A stretch of DNA of 60,360 nt from Bacteroidaceae bacterium (GTDB lineage Bacteria; Bacteroidota; Bacteroidia; Bacteroidales; Bacteroidaceae): positions 1-60,360 of the forward strand of contig JAFTEV010000021.1 of the NCBI GenBank assembly GCA_017453465.1, written 5' to 3'. Each line of letters opens with the position of its first letter. Positions within the stretch are counted from its first letter, which is position 1. Shown here in pieces: positions 17,884-25,483 of this stretch. A program made the position numbers and the translations under genes. The notes beneath the pieces were generated by a model, which was not told the origin of the DNA, did no database searches, and saw nothing but the letters and a program-made list of their open reading frames with translations.

Positions 17884-19149
17884 ATGGAGAAAGCACCACA
17901 TAATCCCTTGCTCTGGATTCCGACCCTGAGTGCTGCCGAGGAAATTCCCACGGCGGTGGTTACATACGTGTCGTTGCTCATGTTTGTGCAGTTTGGCTTC
18001 GATTGGTGCTGGGCTTCGTTCTGTACAGCATTGCTGCTGTTGCCCTCTGTGCTGAAGTCATACCTGCGTTCCAAGTTGCGCCATGCAGGGCATTTCAAGC
18101 GCAACATCCATTACACGGAGTGCCTGCTGTTTTGTTCCCTGATGGCCTTGGCCCTGTACATCAACTACTGCTCCATAGTGGGGTGGCAGCTTTTCCTCTT
18201 GCTCCTGCTGGTTTCCCTGCTTTGTTCTGTCCACGAATTGCTTGGGCAGATGTATTACAACAGAATGCTTTACCCACGTCAGCAGAAGCTCTACAACAAG
18301 ACAAAGATTTTTGCCTCGCAAGCCACTGTGGTCATCACCTATGGTGTGCTCATCATCAGCGCGGGCTTCCTTGAGGTATTCTTCCGCAGTGTCCGCAAGG
18401 CATGGGCAATGGAGAGTTGTCTGGTGGCGGGTGCATTCATGGTGTTTGCCATCTATAATGTGGTGGTGATGCAGAATCCACGAGTCTATAATCCTTACCG
18501 CTATGAATCGCTGCTCCATGCGTTCAAGAACGAACTGCGCGTAGTGGAACGCATCCGCAGCACTCCTGGTTCGCTGCGGCTGATTCTGGCCTTTGCGCTG
18601 TTGTTGTTGCCACAGGCACTGATGTTCAACACACGGGTGTTTTTCCTGCTGGCCACTGCTGAACAAGGCGGGCTGGACTGCTCGCTTCAGGACGTGGGCT
18701 TTGCACAGGGCACCATCGGTGTGCTGGCATTCTCGGTGGGAGCCGTGCTGGGCCGCATCTTGCGTGAGCATTACGGCATCAAATCCACGTTCTGGCTCTT
18801 TGCAGTGCCGCTCACGTTGTCGCCTGTGTTCTATATGATGATGTCGCAACATCCTTTGCTTGACAATATGCTTGCACTCTGCCTGATGACTTTCTCGGCG
18901 CAATTTTGCTTTGGCTTCGGACTGAACGGCTGCATGGCCTTTGTGCACTGCATATCGGGCGAGCGTTACCGCAACACGGTTGATTATCTGTACATTCCCC
19001 TTGTGGCTTCGGTCATGCTGCTGCCCATGGCACTGTCGGGCTGGCTCGTGACTTGGCTGGGCTTCAAATCCTACTTCCTGCTGGATGCCTGCTGTGCTCC
19101 AGTGGCGTGGCTGGCTCTTGGTTTGCTTAAAATTAAAAGAATGATATGA
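17884..19149 (+). CDS. MFS transporter
   Basis: This 421-aa integral membrane protein has about 12 hydrophobic segments and a Lys/Arg-rich cytoplasmic loop near residue 60 (SYLRSKLRHAGHFKR). It belongs to the major facilitator superfamily by its overall pattern; the substrate is not readable. It starts 3 bp after the SpoIID gene and overlaps the next permease by 4 bp (ATGA), so it is part of one operon. Together with the next gene it may import or export cell-wall sugar or muropeptide compounds, as AmpG-type carriers do (inference). Confidence 0.85.
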   Translation: MEKAPHNPLLWIPTLSAAEEIPTAVVTYVSLLMFVQFGFDWCWASFCTALLLLPSVLKSYLRSKLRHAGHFKRNIHYTECLLFCSLMALALYINYCSIVGWQLFLLLLLVSLLCSVHELLGQMYYNRMLYPRQQKLYNKTKIFASQATVVITYGVLIISAGFLEVFFRSVRKAWAMESCLVAGAFMVFAIYNVVVMQNPRVYNPYRYESLLHAFKNELRVVERIRSTPGSLRLILAFALLLLPQALMFNTRVFFLLATAEQGGLDCSLQDVGFAQGTIGVLAFSVGAVLGRILREHYGIKSTFWLFAVPLTLSPVFYMMMSQHPLLDNMLALCLMTFSAQFCFGFGLNGCMAFVHCISGERYRNTVDYLYIPLVASVMLLPMALSGWLVTWLGFKSYFLLDACCAPVAWLALGLLKIKRMI

Positions 19150-20423
19150 AACAATTAGCTATTCAAACCTCAAAACCCTACAGTTGGGTTCCCTCACTTT
19201 ATCTTTCTGAGTCATTGCCTTTTTCGGCAGTCATGTTGGTATCGGTCATCATGTTCAAGGAATACGGACTGACCGACACGCAAATCACACTCTACACCGG
19301 GTGGCTGGGCTTGCCCTGGGTCATCAAGCCACTGTGGAGTCCCATCATTGACGGTGTGTGGACGAAGCGTTGGTGGATTCTGATGACGCAGTTCCTGATG
19401 GGCATCGGGCTGGCACTGGTTGCCTTTACGCTGTCAGCCGATTTCTGGCTGCAAAGCGCACTGGCTCTGTTCATGCTGATAGCCTTTGCCAGCGCAACGC
19501 ACGACATTTCTGCCGACGGTTTCTACATTCTGGGGCTCTCCGACCACGACCAAGAACTCTACGTTGGTGTGCGCAATACGTTCTACCGCATTGGCATGGT
19601 GATAGGGCAGGGCGGAATTGTCATGCTGGTCGGCAAGATGCAGGAGGGGCTTTTCGGTACATCCTGCTCGTCGGTGGCAGCCTCTTGGTCGGTCGCGTTC
19701 CTGTTGCTGGGCGCAGTCATGCTCTTGCTGGGCACGTACCACACGGCGATGCTGCCGAAGGTGGAGAGCGATGCCGACGAAAAGGAAAAGAGTACGAATG
19801 TGCTGAAGGATTTCTATCTGACGTTGAAGTCCTTTGTCACACGTCCCCACATCATCTCTGCGCTCTGCTTCATCCTGCTGTTCCGTCTGCCCGAAGGTTT
19901 GCTCACCAAGATAGTACCCCTCTTCCTTACGCGAACAACGGCTGAGGGCGGCTTGGCTCTGACCGATGTGGATTTTGGCCTTATCTATGGTACTCTGGGC
20001 GTTATAGGTCTGTTGCTGGGCGGCATTGTTGGTGGCTGGGCCGTCTCGCGATGGGGGCTGAAGCGTTGCTTATGGCCATTGGTGCTTTGCATCACTTTGC
20101 CCGATGCTGTCTATGTTTACCTTAGCTATTGTCCCACAGATAATCTCTGGCTCGTGGGCACCTGTGTCTGCGTTGAACAGATTGGCTATGGCTTGGGTTT
20201 TGCAGCCTATACGCTTTTCCTGGTCACTTTTTCGCGAGGCGAGCGCAGTACCAGTGTGTTTAGCATCTGCACGGCTGGCCAGTATCTCGGAGGCGTAATG
20301 CTGCCCGGCATGGTCTCAGGCTTGATTTCCGATAGCTTGGGTTATCAGCAGTTTTTCCTGCTTATCATGTTGCTCTGTTTGGTTACTTTCGCCGTCACCG
20401 CTTTTGTGAAGGTGGAGCGTTAG
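19146..20423 (+). CDS. MFS transporter, AmpG/PAT-like
   Basis: This 425-aa 12-TM permease has features of the peptide-acetyl-CoA (PAT)/AmpG subgroup: the SLYLSESLPFSAV start, GLPWVIKPLWSPIIDGV after the second helix, and ASATHDISADGFYI in helix 4. AmpG carriers import anhydromuropeptides in proteobacteria. A cell-wall recycling role fits the SpoIID-like neighbour but is not proven here. It is the last gene of the four-gene cluster and is followed by the 22-bp array E. Confidence 0.85.
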   Translation: MKQLAIQTSKPYSWVPSLYLSESLPFSAVMLVSVIMFKEYGLTDTQITLYTGWLGLPWVIKPLWSPIIDGVWTKRWWILMTQFLMGIGLALVAFTLSADFWLQSALALFMLIAFASATHDISADGFYILGLSDHDQELYVGVRNTFYRIGMVIGQGGIVMLVGKMQEGLFGTSCSSVAASWSVAFLLLGAVMLLLGTYHTAMLPKVESDADEKEKSTNVLKDFYLTLKSFVTRPHIISALCFILLFRLPEGLLTKIVPLFLTRTTAEGGLALTDVDFGLIYGTLGVIGLLLGGIVGGWAVSRWGLKRCLWPLVLCITLPDAVYVYLSYCPTDNLWLVGTCVCVEQIGYGLGFAAYTLFLVTFSRGERSTSVFSICTAGQYLGGVMLPGMVSGLISDSLGYQQFFLLIMLLCLVTFAVTAFVKVER

Positions 20424-20461
20424 AGTGCTGCTGTTGCAGTAGCATCGTTTTCTCGTTGCGG

Positions 20462-20593
20462 TGGCACAGTTCTGGTAATTCACTACCACTGCAAAGGTAT
20501 TTCATTACCACTGCGGTGGTAAAGTTTTACCACTGTGATGGTAAAGTTTTACCACCATAGTGGTAATGTTTTACCAATGCAGTGGAAACACTG
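20462..20593. repeat. 22-bp periodic palindrome array E
   Basis: Units begin TACCA at 20484, 20506, 20528, 20550 and 20572, exactly 22 bp apart, with decayed flanking copies. Individual units are near-perfect palindromes such as TTACCACTGCGGTGGTAA at 20505-20522. The array fills the 318-bp gap after the permease gene and ends about 75 bp before the -7 box of the FGE-fold gene. It could form a row of RNA hairpins or DNA binding sites spaced at two helical turns. Confidence 0.85.
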
Positions 20594-20666
20594 GTAAAAT
20601 GCAGTGCTGCTGCAACAACTACAATAAAAAAGCGCGTCAAATCTTTGTGGTGCGCAAAAAAAGCCC

Positions 20667-20674
20667 TACCTTTG
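20667..20674 (+). promoter_or_regulatory. -7 box for the FGE-fold secreted protein
   Basis: TACCTTTG lies 68 bp before the ATG at 20742, in the Bacteroidota -7 pattern. Confidence 0.6.
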
Positions 20675-20741
20675 TCGTCAAACGAATCAATAATAAAAAT
20701 TTACCCCTTAAAACAACCCTTAAAAACAACTTTAAAAAGCA

Positions 20742-22202
20742 ATGAAACTACTCAAGTGTTTTTCGCTGCTGCTTGCAGCCTCACTGCTGCCCATGGCTGT
20801 CGGTGCACAAGTGATTAACGGCGACCTGAACCACAACAATGCGCTTGATGTGGGCGATGTAACGCTGGTCATTGACGGCTACCTCACGGGCGAGACCGAG
20901 GTCATTAGCTCCGAAGTGGACCACTTCCGTGAAGATAACACCCTCGTTGTGGGCACATGGTACAAGTCAAAGACCGACGTGCTCGTACTCAACGCTGACG
21001 GCACCACCAACTACGGCTCCGGCTACACCTACCGCTTCCTTCCCTCTCAGGGCTGCATCCTCTTCTTCAACGCTTCGCAGACTCCTGTTGACTACATTAA
21101 AGTAATCTACTTTAACAGCAACTCGATGGGCAAGTACATGGCAGCCAAGCTGCCCGGCAAGGACGCGCTGACCATCTACTACACAGAGCCTATCCAGCCC
21201 GTGGAGACCATCACCCTCAGCCAGACCACGCTCTCTTTGCAGCTCGATAGCGACCCCATCCGCCTCACGGCCACCGTGGAGCCAGCAGATGCCGACAACA
21301 CAGCCGTGGTCTGGACATCGAGCAATGAGGACGTGGCCACCGTCTCGTCGCGTGGTTCGGTTGAAGCCATGGGCGAAGGCACAACCACTATTACCTGCAC
21401 CGCAGCCGACGGCAGCGGCGTGAAGGCCACCTGCGAGGTGACCGTGGGCGAGACCACGCCGACCCCACAGCCCAGCGGCACCATCACTTACACGGTGAAG
21501 GGTGTGTCGTTCAAGATGGTGTCCGTCAGCGGCGGCACGTTCAAGATGGGCGCGCAGAAGACAAGCAGCTCCAGCTCCAACTACGATGCCGATGCTTATG
21601 ATAATGAAGCCCCTGTTCACAATGTGACCCTGAGCGACTATCAGATAGGCGAGACCGAGGTGACACAAGCCCTCTGGGTTGCCGTCATGGGCAGCAATCC
21701 TTCCAACTGGCTGGGTGACAACCTGCCCGTGGAGACAGTGAGCTGGAACGACTGCCAGGAGTTCATCACGAAGCTGAACGCAGCTACGGGCATGACCTTC
21801 CGCCTGCCCACCGAGGCCGAGTGGGAGTTTGCGGCACGCGGCGGCACAAAGAGTCAGGGCTACAAGTACTCAGGCAGCAACACCCTCGGCGATGTGGCGT
21901 GGTACACGGAGAACAGCAGCAGCAAGACCCATGCAGTGGGCACGAAGCAAGCCAACGAGCTTGGCCTCTATGACATGAGCGGCAACGTGTGGGAATGGTG
22001 CAGCGACTGGTATGCAAGCACGTATGATTCTTCTGCCCAGTCCAATCCTACTGGTCCTACCACCGGCTCTAGCCGGGTGCGACGTGGCGGCAGCTGGTAC
22101 AACAATTCCGGGAGCTGTCGTGTTACCTATCGCAACTTCAATACGCCGACGATCAGTAGCTACTACAATGGTCTGCGCCTCGCCCTTAGTTCTACAAGAT
22201 AA
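20742..22202 (+). CDS. Secreted dockerin-like/BIG2/FGE-sulfatase-fold protein, candidate DGR target
   Basis: This is a 486-aa protein. The signal peptide is residues 1-23. A dockerin-like repeat (GDLNHNNALDVGDVTLVIDG) lies at ~27-46. An unassigned strand-rich region (~50-150) is followed by a BIG2 immunoglobulin-like domain (~153-237, VWTSSNEDVATVSSRG). A formylglycine-generating-enzyme (SUMF1) C-type-lectin-like domain runs from ~250 to 486 (FRLPTEAEWEFAARGG, GNVWEWCSDWY, RRGGSWYNN). The catalytic Cys pair of true FGE is not evident, so it is more likely a binding domain. The last 40 codons match the layout of variable regions in diversity-generating retroelement target proteins. It stands alone, flanked by repeat-rich gaps. 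Confidence 0.85.
   Translation: MKLLKCFSLLLAASLLPMAVGAQVINGDLNHNNALDVGDVTLVIDGYLTGETEVISSEVDHFREDNTLVVGTWYKSKTDVLVLNADGTTNYGSGYTYRFLPSQGCILFFNASQTPVDYIKVIYFNSNSMGKYMAAKLPGKDALTIYYTEPIQPVETITLSQTTLSLQLDSDPIRLTATVEPADADNTAVVWTSSNEDVATVSSRGSVEAMGEGTTTITCTAADGSGVKATCEVTVGETTPTPQPSGTITYTVKGVSFKMVSVSGGTFKMGAQKTSSSSSNYDADAYDNEAPVHNVTLSDYQIGETEVTQALWVAVMGSNPSNWLGDNLPVETVSWNDCQEFITKLNAATGMTFRLPTEAEWEFAARGGTKSQGYKYSGSNTLGDVAWYTENSSSKTHAVGTKQANELGLYDMSGNVWEWCSDWYASTYDSSAQSNPTGPTTGSSRVRRGGSWYNNSGSCRVTYRNFNTPTISSYYNGLRLALSSTR
22077..22199 (+). other. Candidate DGR variable region (VR)
   Basis: The C-terminal codons after GGSW include TAC, TCC, AGC, ACC, TAT, TTC, ATC, AGT, AGC, TAC and TAC. Each can derive from an AAC or AAT template codon by changing only A positions, while the framework (CGT, GGC, TGT, CGC, CCG, CTG) stays fixed. 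This is the expected trace of adenine-specific mutagenic retrohoming into an FGE-fold target. No template repeat or reverse transcriptase is in this window, so the call is provisional. Confidence 0.45.
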
Positions 22203-22587
22203 GGAAAGAAAAGCAGAAAAAACAGGAAAAGCCTAAACGAAAATCCTGCTTGCTCTGCTAAAGGGACGGCCCAAAAGAAAATTTTGAGTGTGCAGTTTTT
22301 AGTAGAGGAGACATGCTGGCCTCGAAAGATGCTGTGCACTTTTTACATCGAAAGAATTTTCATACTGTGGTGGTGAGGTTTTCTCACAGTGGTGTCACTG
22401 CACAGCCAGTCGTGTGGCACATCTATCGAAGTGCCGCGTATATATCCCTCTATCCATGCGTTTTAGGATGGCACGTTTTACCGTGCATACGAATGGAGCG
22501 CATGGCTATCGGTAGCAAGGTTCTCCCGTTGGAGTGGCATAGCATTGTCGGAATGGCGGCACAGTTCTCCTGCTGACTTGTGGGCAC
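22203..22587. other. Gap after the FGE-fold gene
   Basis: No gene is supported; an 87-codon frame at 22313-22576 lacks any family feature. A two-part stem (AGCAG 22212-22216 with CTGCT 22255-22259; CAGGA 22223-22227 with TCCTG 22244-22248) follows the stop codon. Near 22362-22405 there are degenerate sequences like those of array E (GTGGTGGTGAGGTTTTC). Confidence 0.4.
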
Positions 22588-22625
22588 AAAAAAGCACCGG
22601 CGTGCAATCGCTGCAGGCCGGTGCT
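22588..22625 (-). terminator. Terminator of the SPOR lipoprotein gene
   Basis: AGCACCGGC (22593-22601) and GCCGGTGCT (22617-22625) form a perfect 9-bp stem. On the minus strand it is followed by a T run (A run at 22588-22592), typical of a Rho-independent terminator, about 90 nt past the stop codon. Confidence 0.8.
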
Positions 22626-22714
22626 ACAATTCTTACATTAATATATTCTCACCTTTACCAAAAAGATTTTTTAAACAAACAGTATTATGAAAAAACTATA
22701 TTTTATGTGACTTC

Positions 22715-23224
22715 TTAATAGGTGCGAAGCAAAATCCATGCATCAGGATATGTGGCACGCAGGTCGTTGCGTGAGTTGATGGCCGATGTGCGGTCGTCAA
22801 ACGATGAAGCCACTACGCGATACATGCCAGTTTCGGGATTCTGTGCCACCTGTGCGTTGTAGCCTTTGTTGACAAGCGTATTGCGCAGGTTGTTGGCATT
22901 GTCGATGCTCTTGAATGAGCCGCAGACCACGTTGTATGCTTTCAGTGTTCCGTTGTTCATCACGTTGAGCCGCTCAGAACGGAGGTCGGAGTTGTCGGTT
23001 GGGGTGACTGGCTGAACTGTAGTGACAGGTGTGACAGGCGTTACGCTTACAGGTTCTGTTGTTCTTTGTTCAGCTTGTTCCTGTGCTTTTGCTTTCTCGT
23101 ATGCTTTCTTGTAGCTGCTTTCTGCTGAAGATTTGCATCCAGTGAATGCAATGGCTGAGAAAAGTGCGACTCCTGCGAGGAGCATTTGTTTTGATGCAAA
23201 AGCATTGATTGGTTTCTTTTCCAT
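22715..23224 (-). CDS. SPOR-domain lipoprotein
   Basis: This 169-aa protein has a lipoprotein signal ending in AIAFTGC (Cys at about 30), a charged coiled stretch (SYKKAYEKAKAQEQAEQR), a Thr/Pro/Val-rich linker of VTPVTP repeats, and a C-terminal SPOR domain (~95-169, YNVVCGSFKSIDNANNLRN). SPOR domains bind denuded peptidoglycan at division sites. It is predicted to sit on the periplasmic face of a membrane. The ATG at 23224 follows a -7 box 46 bp upstream. Confidence 0.9.
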   Translation of the reverse strand: MEKKPINAFASKQMLLAGVALFSAIAFTGCKSSAESSYKKAYEKAKAQEQAEQRTTEPVSVTPVTPVTTVQPVTPTDNSDLRSERLNVMNNGTLKAYNVVCGSFKSIDNANNLRNTLVNKGYNAQVAQNPETGMYRVVASSFDDRTSAINSRNDLRATYPDAWILLRTY

Positions 23225-23270
23225 AAATGTTTTGATGTTGTAATTTTTGAATGATTGAATGATTATTGTG

Positions 23271-23278
23271 CAAATTTA
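23271..23278 (-). promoter_or_regulatory. -7 box for the SPOR gene
   Basis: The minus strand reads TAAATTTG 46 bp before the ATG at 23224. Confidence 0.55.
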
Positions 23279-23364
23279 GTGGTATAAATCTGCGTAAGCA
23301 AGCGTTTTTGCAAAAAAAAATGTTAAAGCCCCACTATTTTTGTGCTTTGTTAAGGATATTGTTG

Positions 23365-23372
23365 TATTTTTG
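23365..23372 (+). promoter_or_regulatory. -7 box for the YtxH-like operon
   Basis: TATTTTTG fits the -7 pattern, 43 bp before the ATG at 23416. The upstream -33 region is less clear. Confidence 0.45.
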
Positions 23373-23415
23373 GGCAAAAATTTTCTTATTAACCTTTTAA
23401 AACAACGTAAAAGCT

Positions 23416-23658
23416 ATGGCAAAGAGTAATGGTATTGCATTGGCAGCTGCTTTTATCGGCGGCGCAATCGCAGGCGCAGCTTGCGGACTTTTGTTTGCTC
23501 CAACCTCTGGTGAGGATCAGCGCAAAAAAATCAAGGAAACACTTGACAAGTATGGTGTGAAGCTGAACAAGGACCAATTTTCAAAACTTGTGGATGAAAT
23601 CAAGTCGATAGGTAAGAAAAAGGAACCAGTTCCGGCAGAAGATTATGACGCTGAATAA
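23416..23658 (+). CDS. YtxH-domain small membrane protein
   Basis: This 80-aa protein has an N-terminal glycine/alanine-rich membrane segment (AAAFIGGAIAGAACGLLFAP) followed by the YtxH-type TSGEDQRKKIKE motif and an amphipathic charged tail. YtxH-like proteins are stress- or envelope-associated; the exact role is unknown. Its 3' end overlaps the next gene by 14 bp. It begins a run of three small envelope genes before recR. Confidence 0.8.
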   Translation: MAKSNGIALAAAFIGGAIAGAACGLLFAPTSGEDQRKKIKETLDKYGVKLNKDQFSKLVDEIKSIGKKKEPVPAEDYDAE

Positions 23659-24019
23659 TACAGGTGATGCCAGCCGTCTGGCCCATGATGGCAGAGGTGT
23701 GCTGACATTGCTCGTGGACTACTTGAAGCTGGAAGCGACCGACAAGCTGTCGGTCGCTACCAACTTCTTGATTTTGTTCGGCATCCTCTTTGCCTTGGCT
23801 ACCAGTGCCATTTTCTTTCTGAGCACAGGTCTTGTGAAGTCGCTTAGCGGCATCATTGGCAGCGAGGCTGGCGCCTACTATGTGGTGGGCGGGCTGCTTG
23901 TTATTGTGATGCTGATTGTTTATTTGAAACGTAAGGACTGGATAGAACGCCCTGTGGTCAGGAACATATCCCAGTCGATGCTTAAACAAGATGAAAATGA
24001 AGAGGAAGCAAGTTTATGA
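23645..24019 (+). CDS. Phage-holin-superfamily/YqjE-like membrane protein
   Basis: This 124-aa protein has two hydrophobic helices (about residues 40-65 and 75-95; LSVATNFLILFGILFALAT and YYVVGGLLVIVMLIVYLK) with an acidic C-terminal tail. Its layout matches the YqjE/putative holin III family commonly found beside YtxH-type genes in Bacteroidota. It is not a phage gene by context: neighbours are chromosomal envelope genes and recR. It overlaps both neighbours (14 bp and 29 bp). Confidence 0.7.
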   Translation: MTLNNTGDASRLAHDGRGVLTLLVDYLKLEATDKLSVATNFLILFGILFALATSAIFFLSTGLVKSLSGIIGSEAGAYYVVGGLLVIVMLIVYLKRKDWIERPVVRNISQSMLKQDENEEEASL

Positions 24020-24248
24020 TTCATTGGAAGAGTTGCGCGCTGACAAACTGAAGGTGATGCGCTCTCTGGAACATGCCTCCAAGGTTCTTGAGGCTGACGC
24101 TGTGGATTGTGTGTTGCCGTCCAACAATGCTTTCTTGTCGTCCGACTTTTCTTATATGCGCTACATTGGCTACGGAATCACGGCCTATAAGACCTTTAAT
24201 TTTGTAAGGAAGATGGCCAACTTTGTGACCACCAGGCGCTGGAGATAG
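23991..24248 (+). CDS. Small conserved-context protein
   Basis: This 85-aa basic protein has an N-terminal charged helix (SLEELRADKLKVMRSLEHAS) and a possible short membrane-associated helix (YMRYIGYGITAYKTFNFVRK). No family is recognised. Two start ATGs (23991, 23997) are equivalent. The 29-bp overlap with the holin-like gene suggests it forms one translational unit with the two genes before it. Confidence 0.65.
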   Translation: MKMKRKQVYDSLEELRADKLKVMRSLEHASKVLEADAVDCVLPSNNAFLSSDFSYMRYIGYGITAYKTFNFVRKMANFVTTRRWR

Positions 24249-24334
24249 TACGGTTTTTTGCTTCTTGCTTGCTTTGCAAGGGCTTTTTTCAAAGAAAACT
24301 CTGTTTTCATACTGATAAACTGATATTTTTTTCG

Positions 24335-24342
24335 TAACTTCG
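24335..24342 (+). promoter_or_regulatory. Possible -7 box for recR
   Basis: TAACTTCG lies 11 bp before the recR ATG. It differs from TAnnTTTG at one position and would give a very short leader, so it is uncertain. Confidence 0.4.
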
Positions 24343-24353
24343 CACCCGTTTTC

Positions 24354-24971
24354 ATGGACCAGCAGTTTACATCAACACTGTTAGGACGCGCCGTAGATGA
24401 GTTTGCGAAGCTTCCGGGTATTGGGCGTAAGACGGCGATGAGGCTTGTGCTTCATACCTTGCGCCTGGACGAAGGTGCTGTTGACAACTTCTGCCAGGCT
24501 TTGTCCACACTGCGGCATGAGGTGAAATACTGCACTGTGTGCCACAACATCAGTGACACAGACGTGTGTGCCTTGTGTGCCAACAAACAGCGCGATGCCA
24601 GTACCATCTGTGTGGTAGAGAATGTGCAGGACGTGATGGCGCTGGAGGCTACGATGCAATATCATGGGCTGTATCATGTGCTGGGCGGAGTAATCTCTCC
24701 GATGGACGGTGTAGGCCCAAGCGATTTGCAGATTCAGAGCCTTGTGGACAGGGTGGAACGTGGTGGTGTGGCTGAAGTGATACTGGCACTGAGCAGCACC
24801 ATGGAGGGCGATACAACCAACTTCTATATATCAAGGAAGTTGCAGCCTTTCCCAGATGTGAAACTCTCGGTTCTGGCCCGTGGATTGAGTATAAACGATG
24901 AGTTGCAGTACACAGACGAGGTGACGCTGGGACGCTCGCTGATTAACCGCGTGCCCTTCACTGGAGCCTGA
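24354..24971 (+). CDS. recR: Recombination protein RecR
   Basis: This 205-aa RecR helps load RecA at gaps with RecF/RecO. The N-terminal helix-hairpin-helix ([15 protein letters not shown]), the four-Cys zinc finger ([16 protein letters not shown], residues ~58-73), and a Toprim domain starting at [12 protein letters not shown] are present. The C-terminal Walker-like [20 protein letters not shown] is complete. Length is normal. Confidence 0.97.
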   Translation: MDQQFTSTLLGRAVDEFAKLPGIGRKTAMRLVLHTLRLDEGAVDNFCQALSTLRHEVKYCTVCHNISDTDVCALCANKQRDASTICVVENVQDVMALEATMQYHGLYHVLGGVISPMDGVGPSDLQIQSLVDRVERGGVAEVILALSSTMEGDTTNFYISRKLQPFPDVKLSVLARGLSINDELQYTDEVTLGRSLINRVPFTGA

Positions 24972-25001
24972 TTATTGAACTGCTTCTCGAGACGAAAAGA
25001 T

Positions 25002-25463
25002 ATGGAGAAAAGAATACAGTCGTTACTGCTGATGTTGAGGGTTGAGTCCTGTGTGTCGTGGCTTGTAGTGGTAATAGTTTTTGTATTGGGCTTTTGTGGT
25101 GTCATTGTGAATGGCTCGGTCATGCCCAACACGCTGCAGGAGTTTACGCTGAACAGCATTGGCGTGTTGGCAACCCTGCTCTTGTTGCCGCTGACACTGA
25201 AGCTGTTTCTGCTGAACACAACCAAGGGGCTGCGGCGCATGAATAAGGATGAGGCTCTGGACTTCTACCACGTGTGGAGCCTTGTGCGGCTGGTGCTGGT
25301 TACATTGTGCATCGCTTACAATGCCGTCATCTATTTTATGACTCTCAATGCAACGGGACTGCTCTGCGCCTTTATCGGGGTCTGCATTACCATCTATTGC
25401 TTGCCGACCCGCAACAAGGTGAATCTGTACTTGGATGTGGTCAACGAGGATTACGTTAACTGA
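25002..25463 (+). CDS. Four-helix membrane protein
   Basis: This 153-aa protein has about four hydrophobic segments (~12-38, 45-72, 92-115, 118-135). No family is recognised. ATG at 25002 is preferred over the TTG at 24975 because the ATG is immediately before the first membrane region and the start reads MEKRIQSLLLML. It is 30 bp after recR and 20 bp before a GT2 gene; it may be cotranscribed with them. Confidence 0.7.
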   Translation: MEKRIQSLLLMLRVESCVSWLVVVIVFVLGFCGVIVNGSVMPNTLQEFTLNSIGVLATLLLLPLTLKLFLLNTTKGLRRMNKDEALDFYHVWSLVRLVLVTLCIAYNAVIYFMTLNATGLLCAFIGVCITIYCLPTRNKVNLYLDVVNEDYVN

Positions 25464-25483
25464 TTGATGTAAATGACGAGAAT

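Noticed and set aside
22313-22576. 87-codon open frame after the FGE-fold gene
   Set aside because: No start-site signal and no family features; it crosses degenerate repeat sequence.
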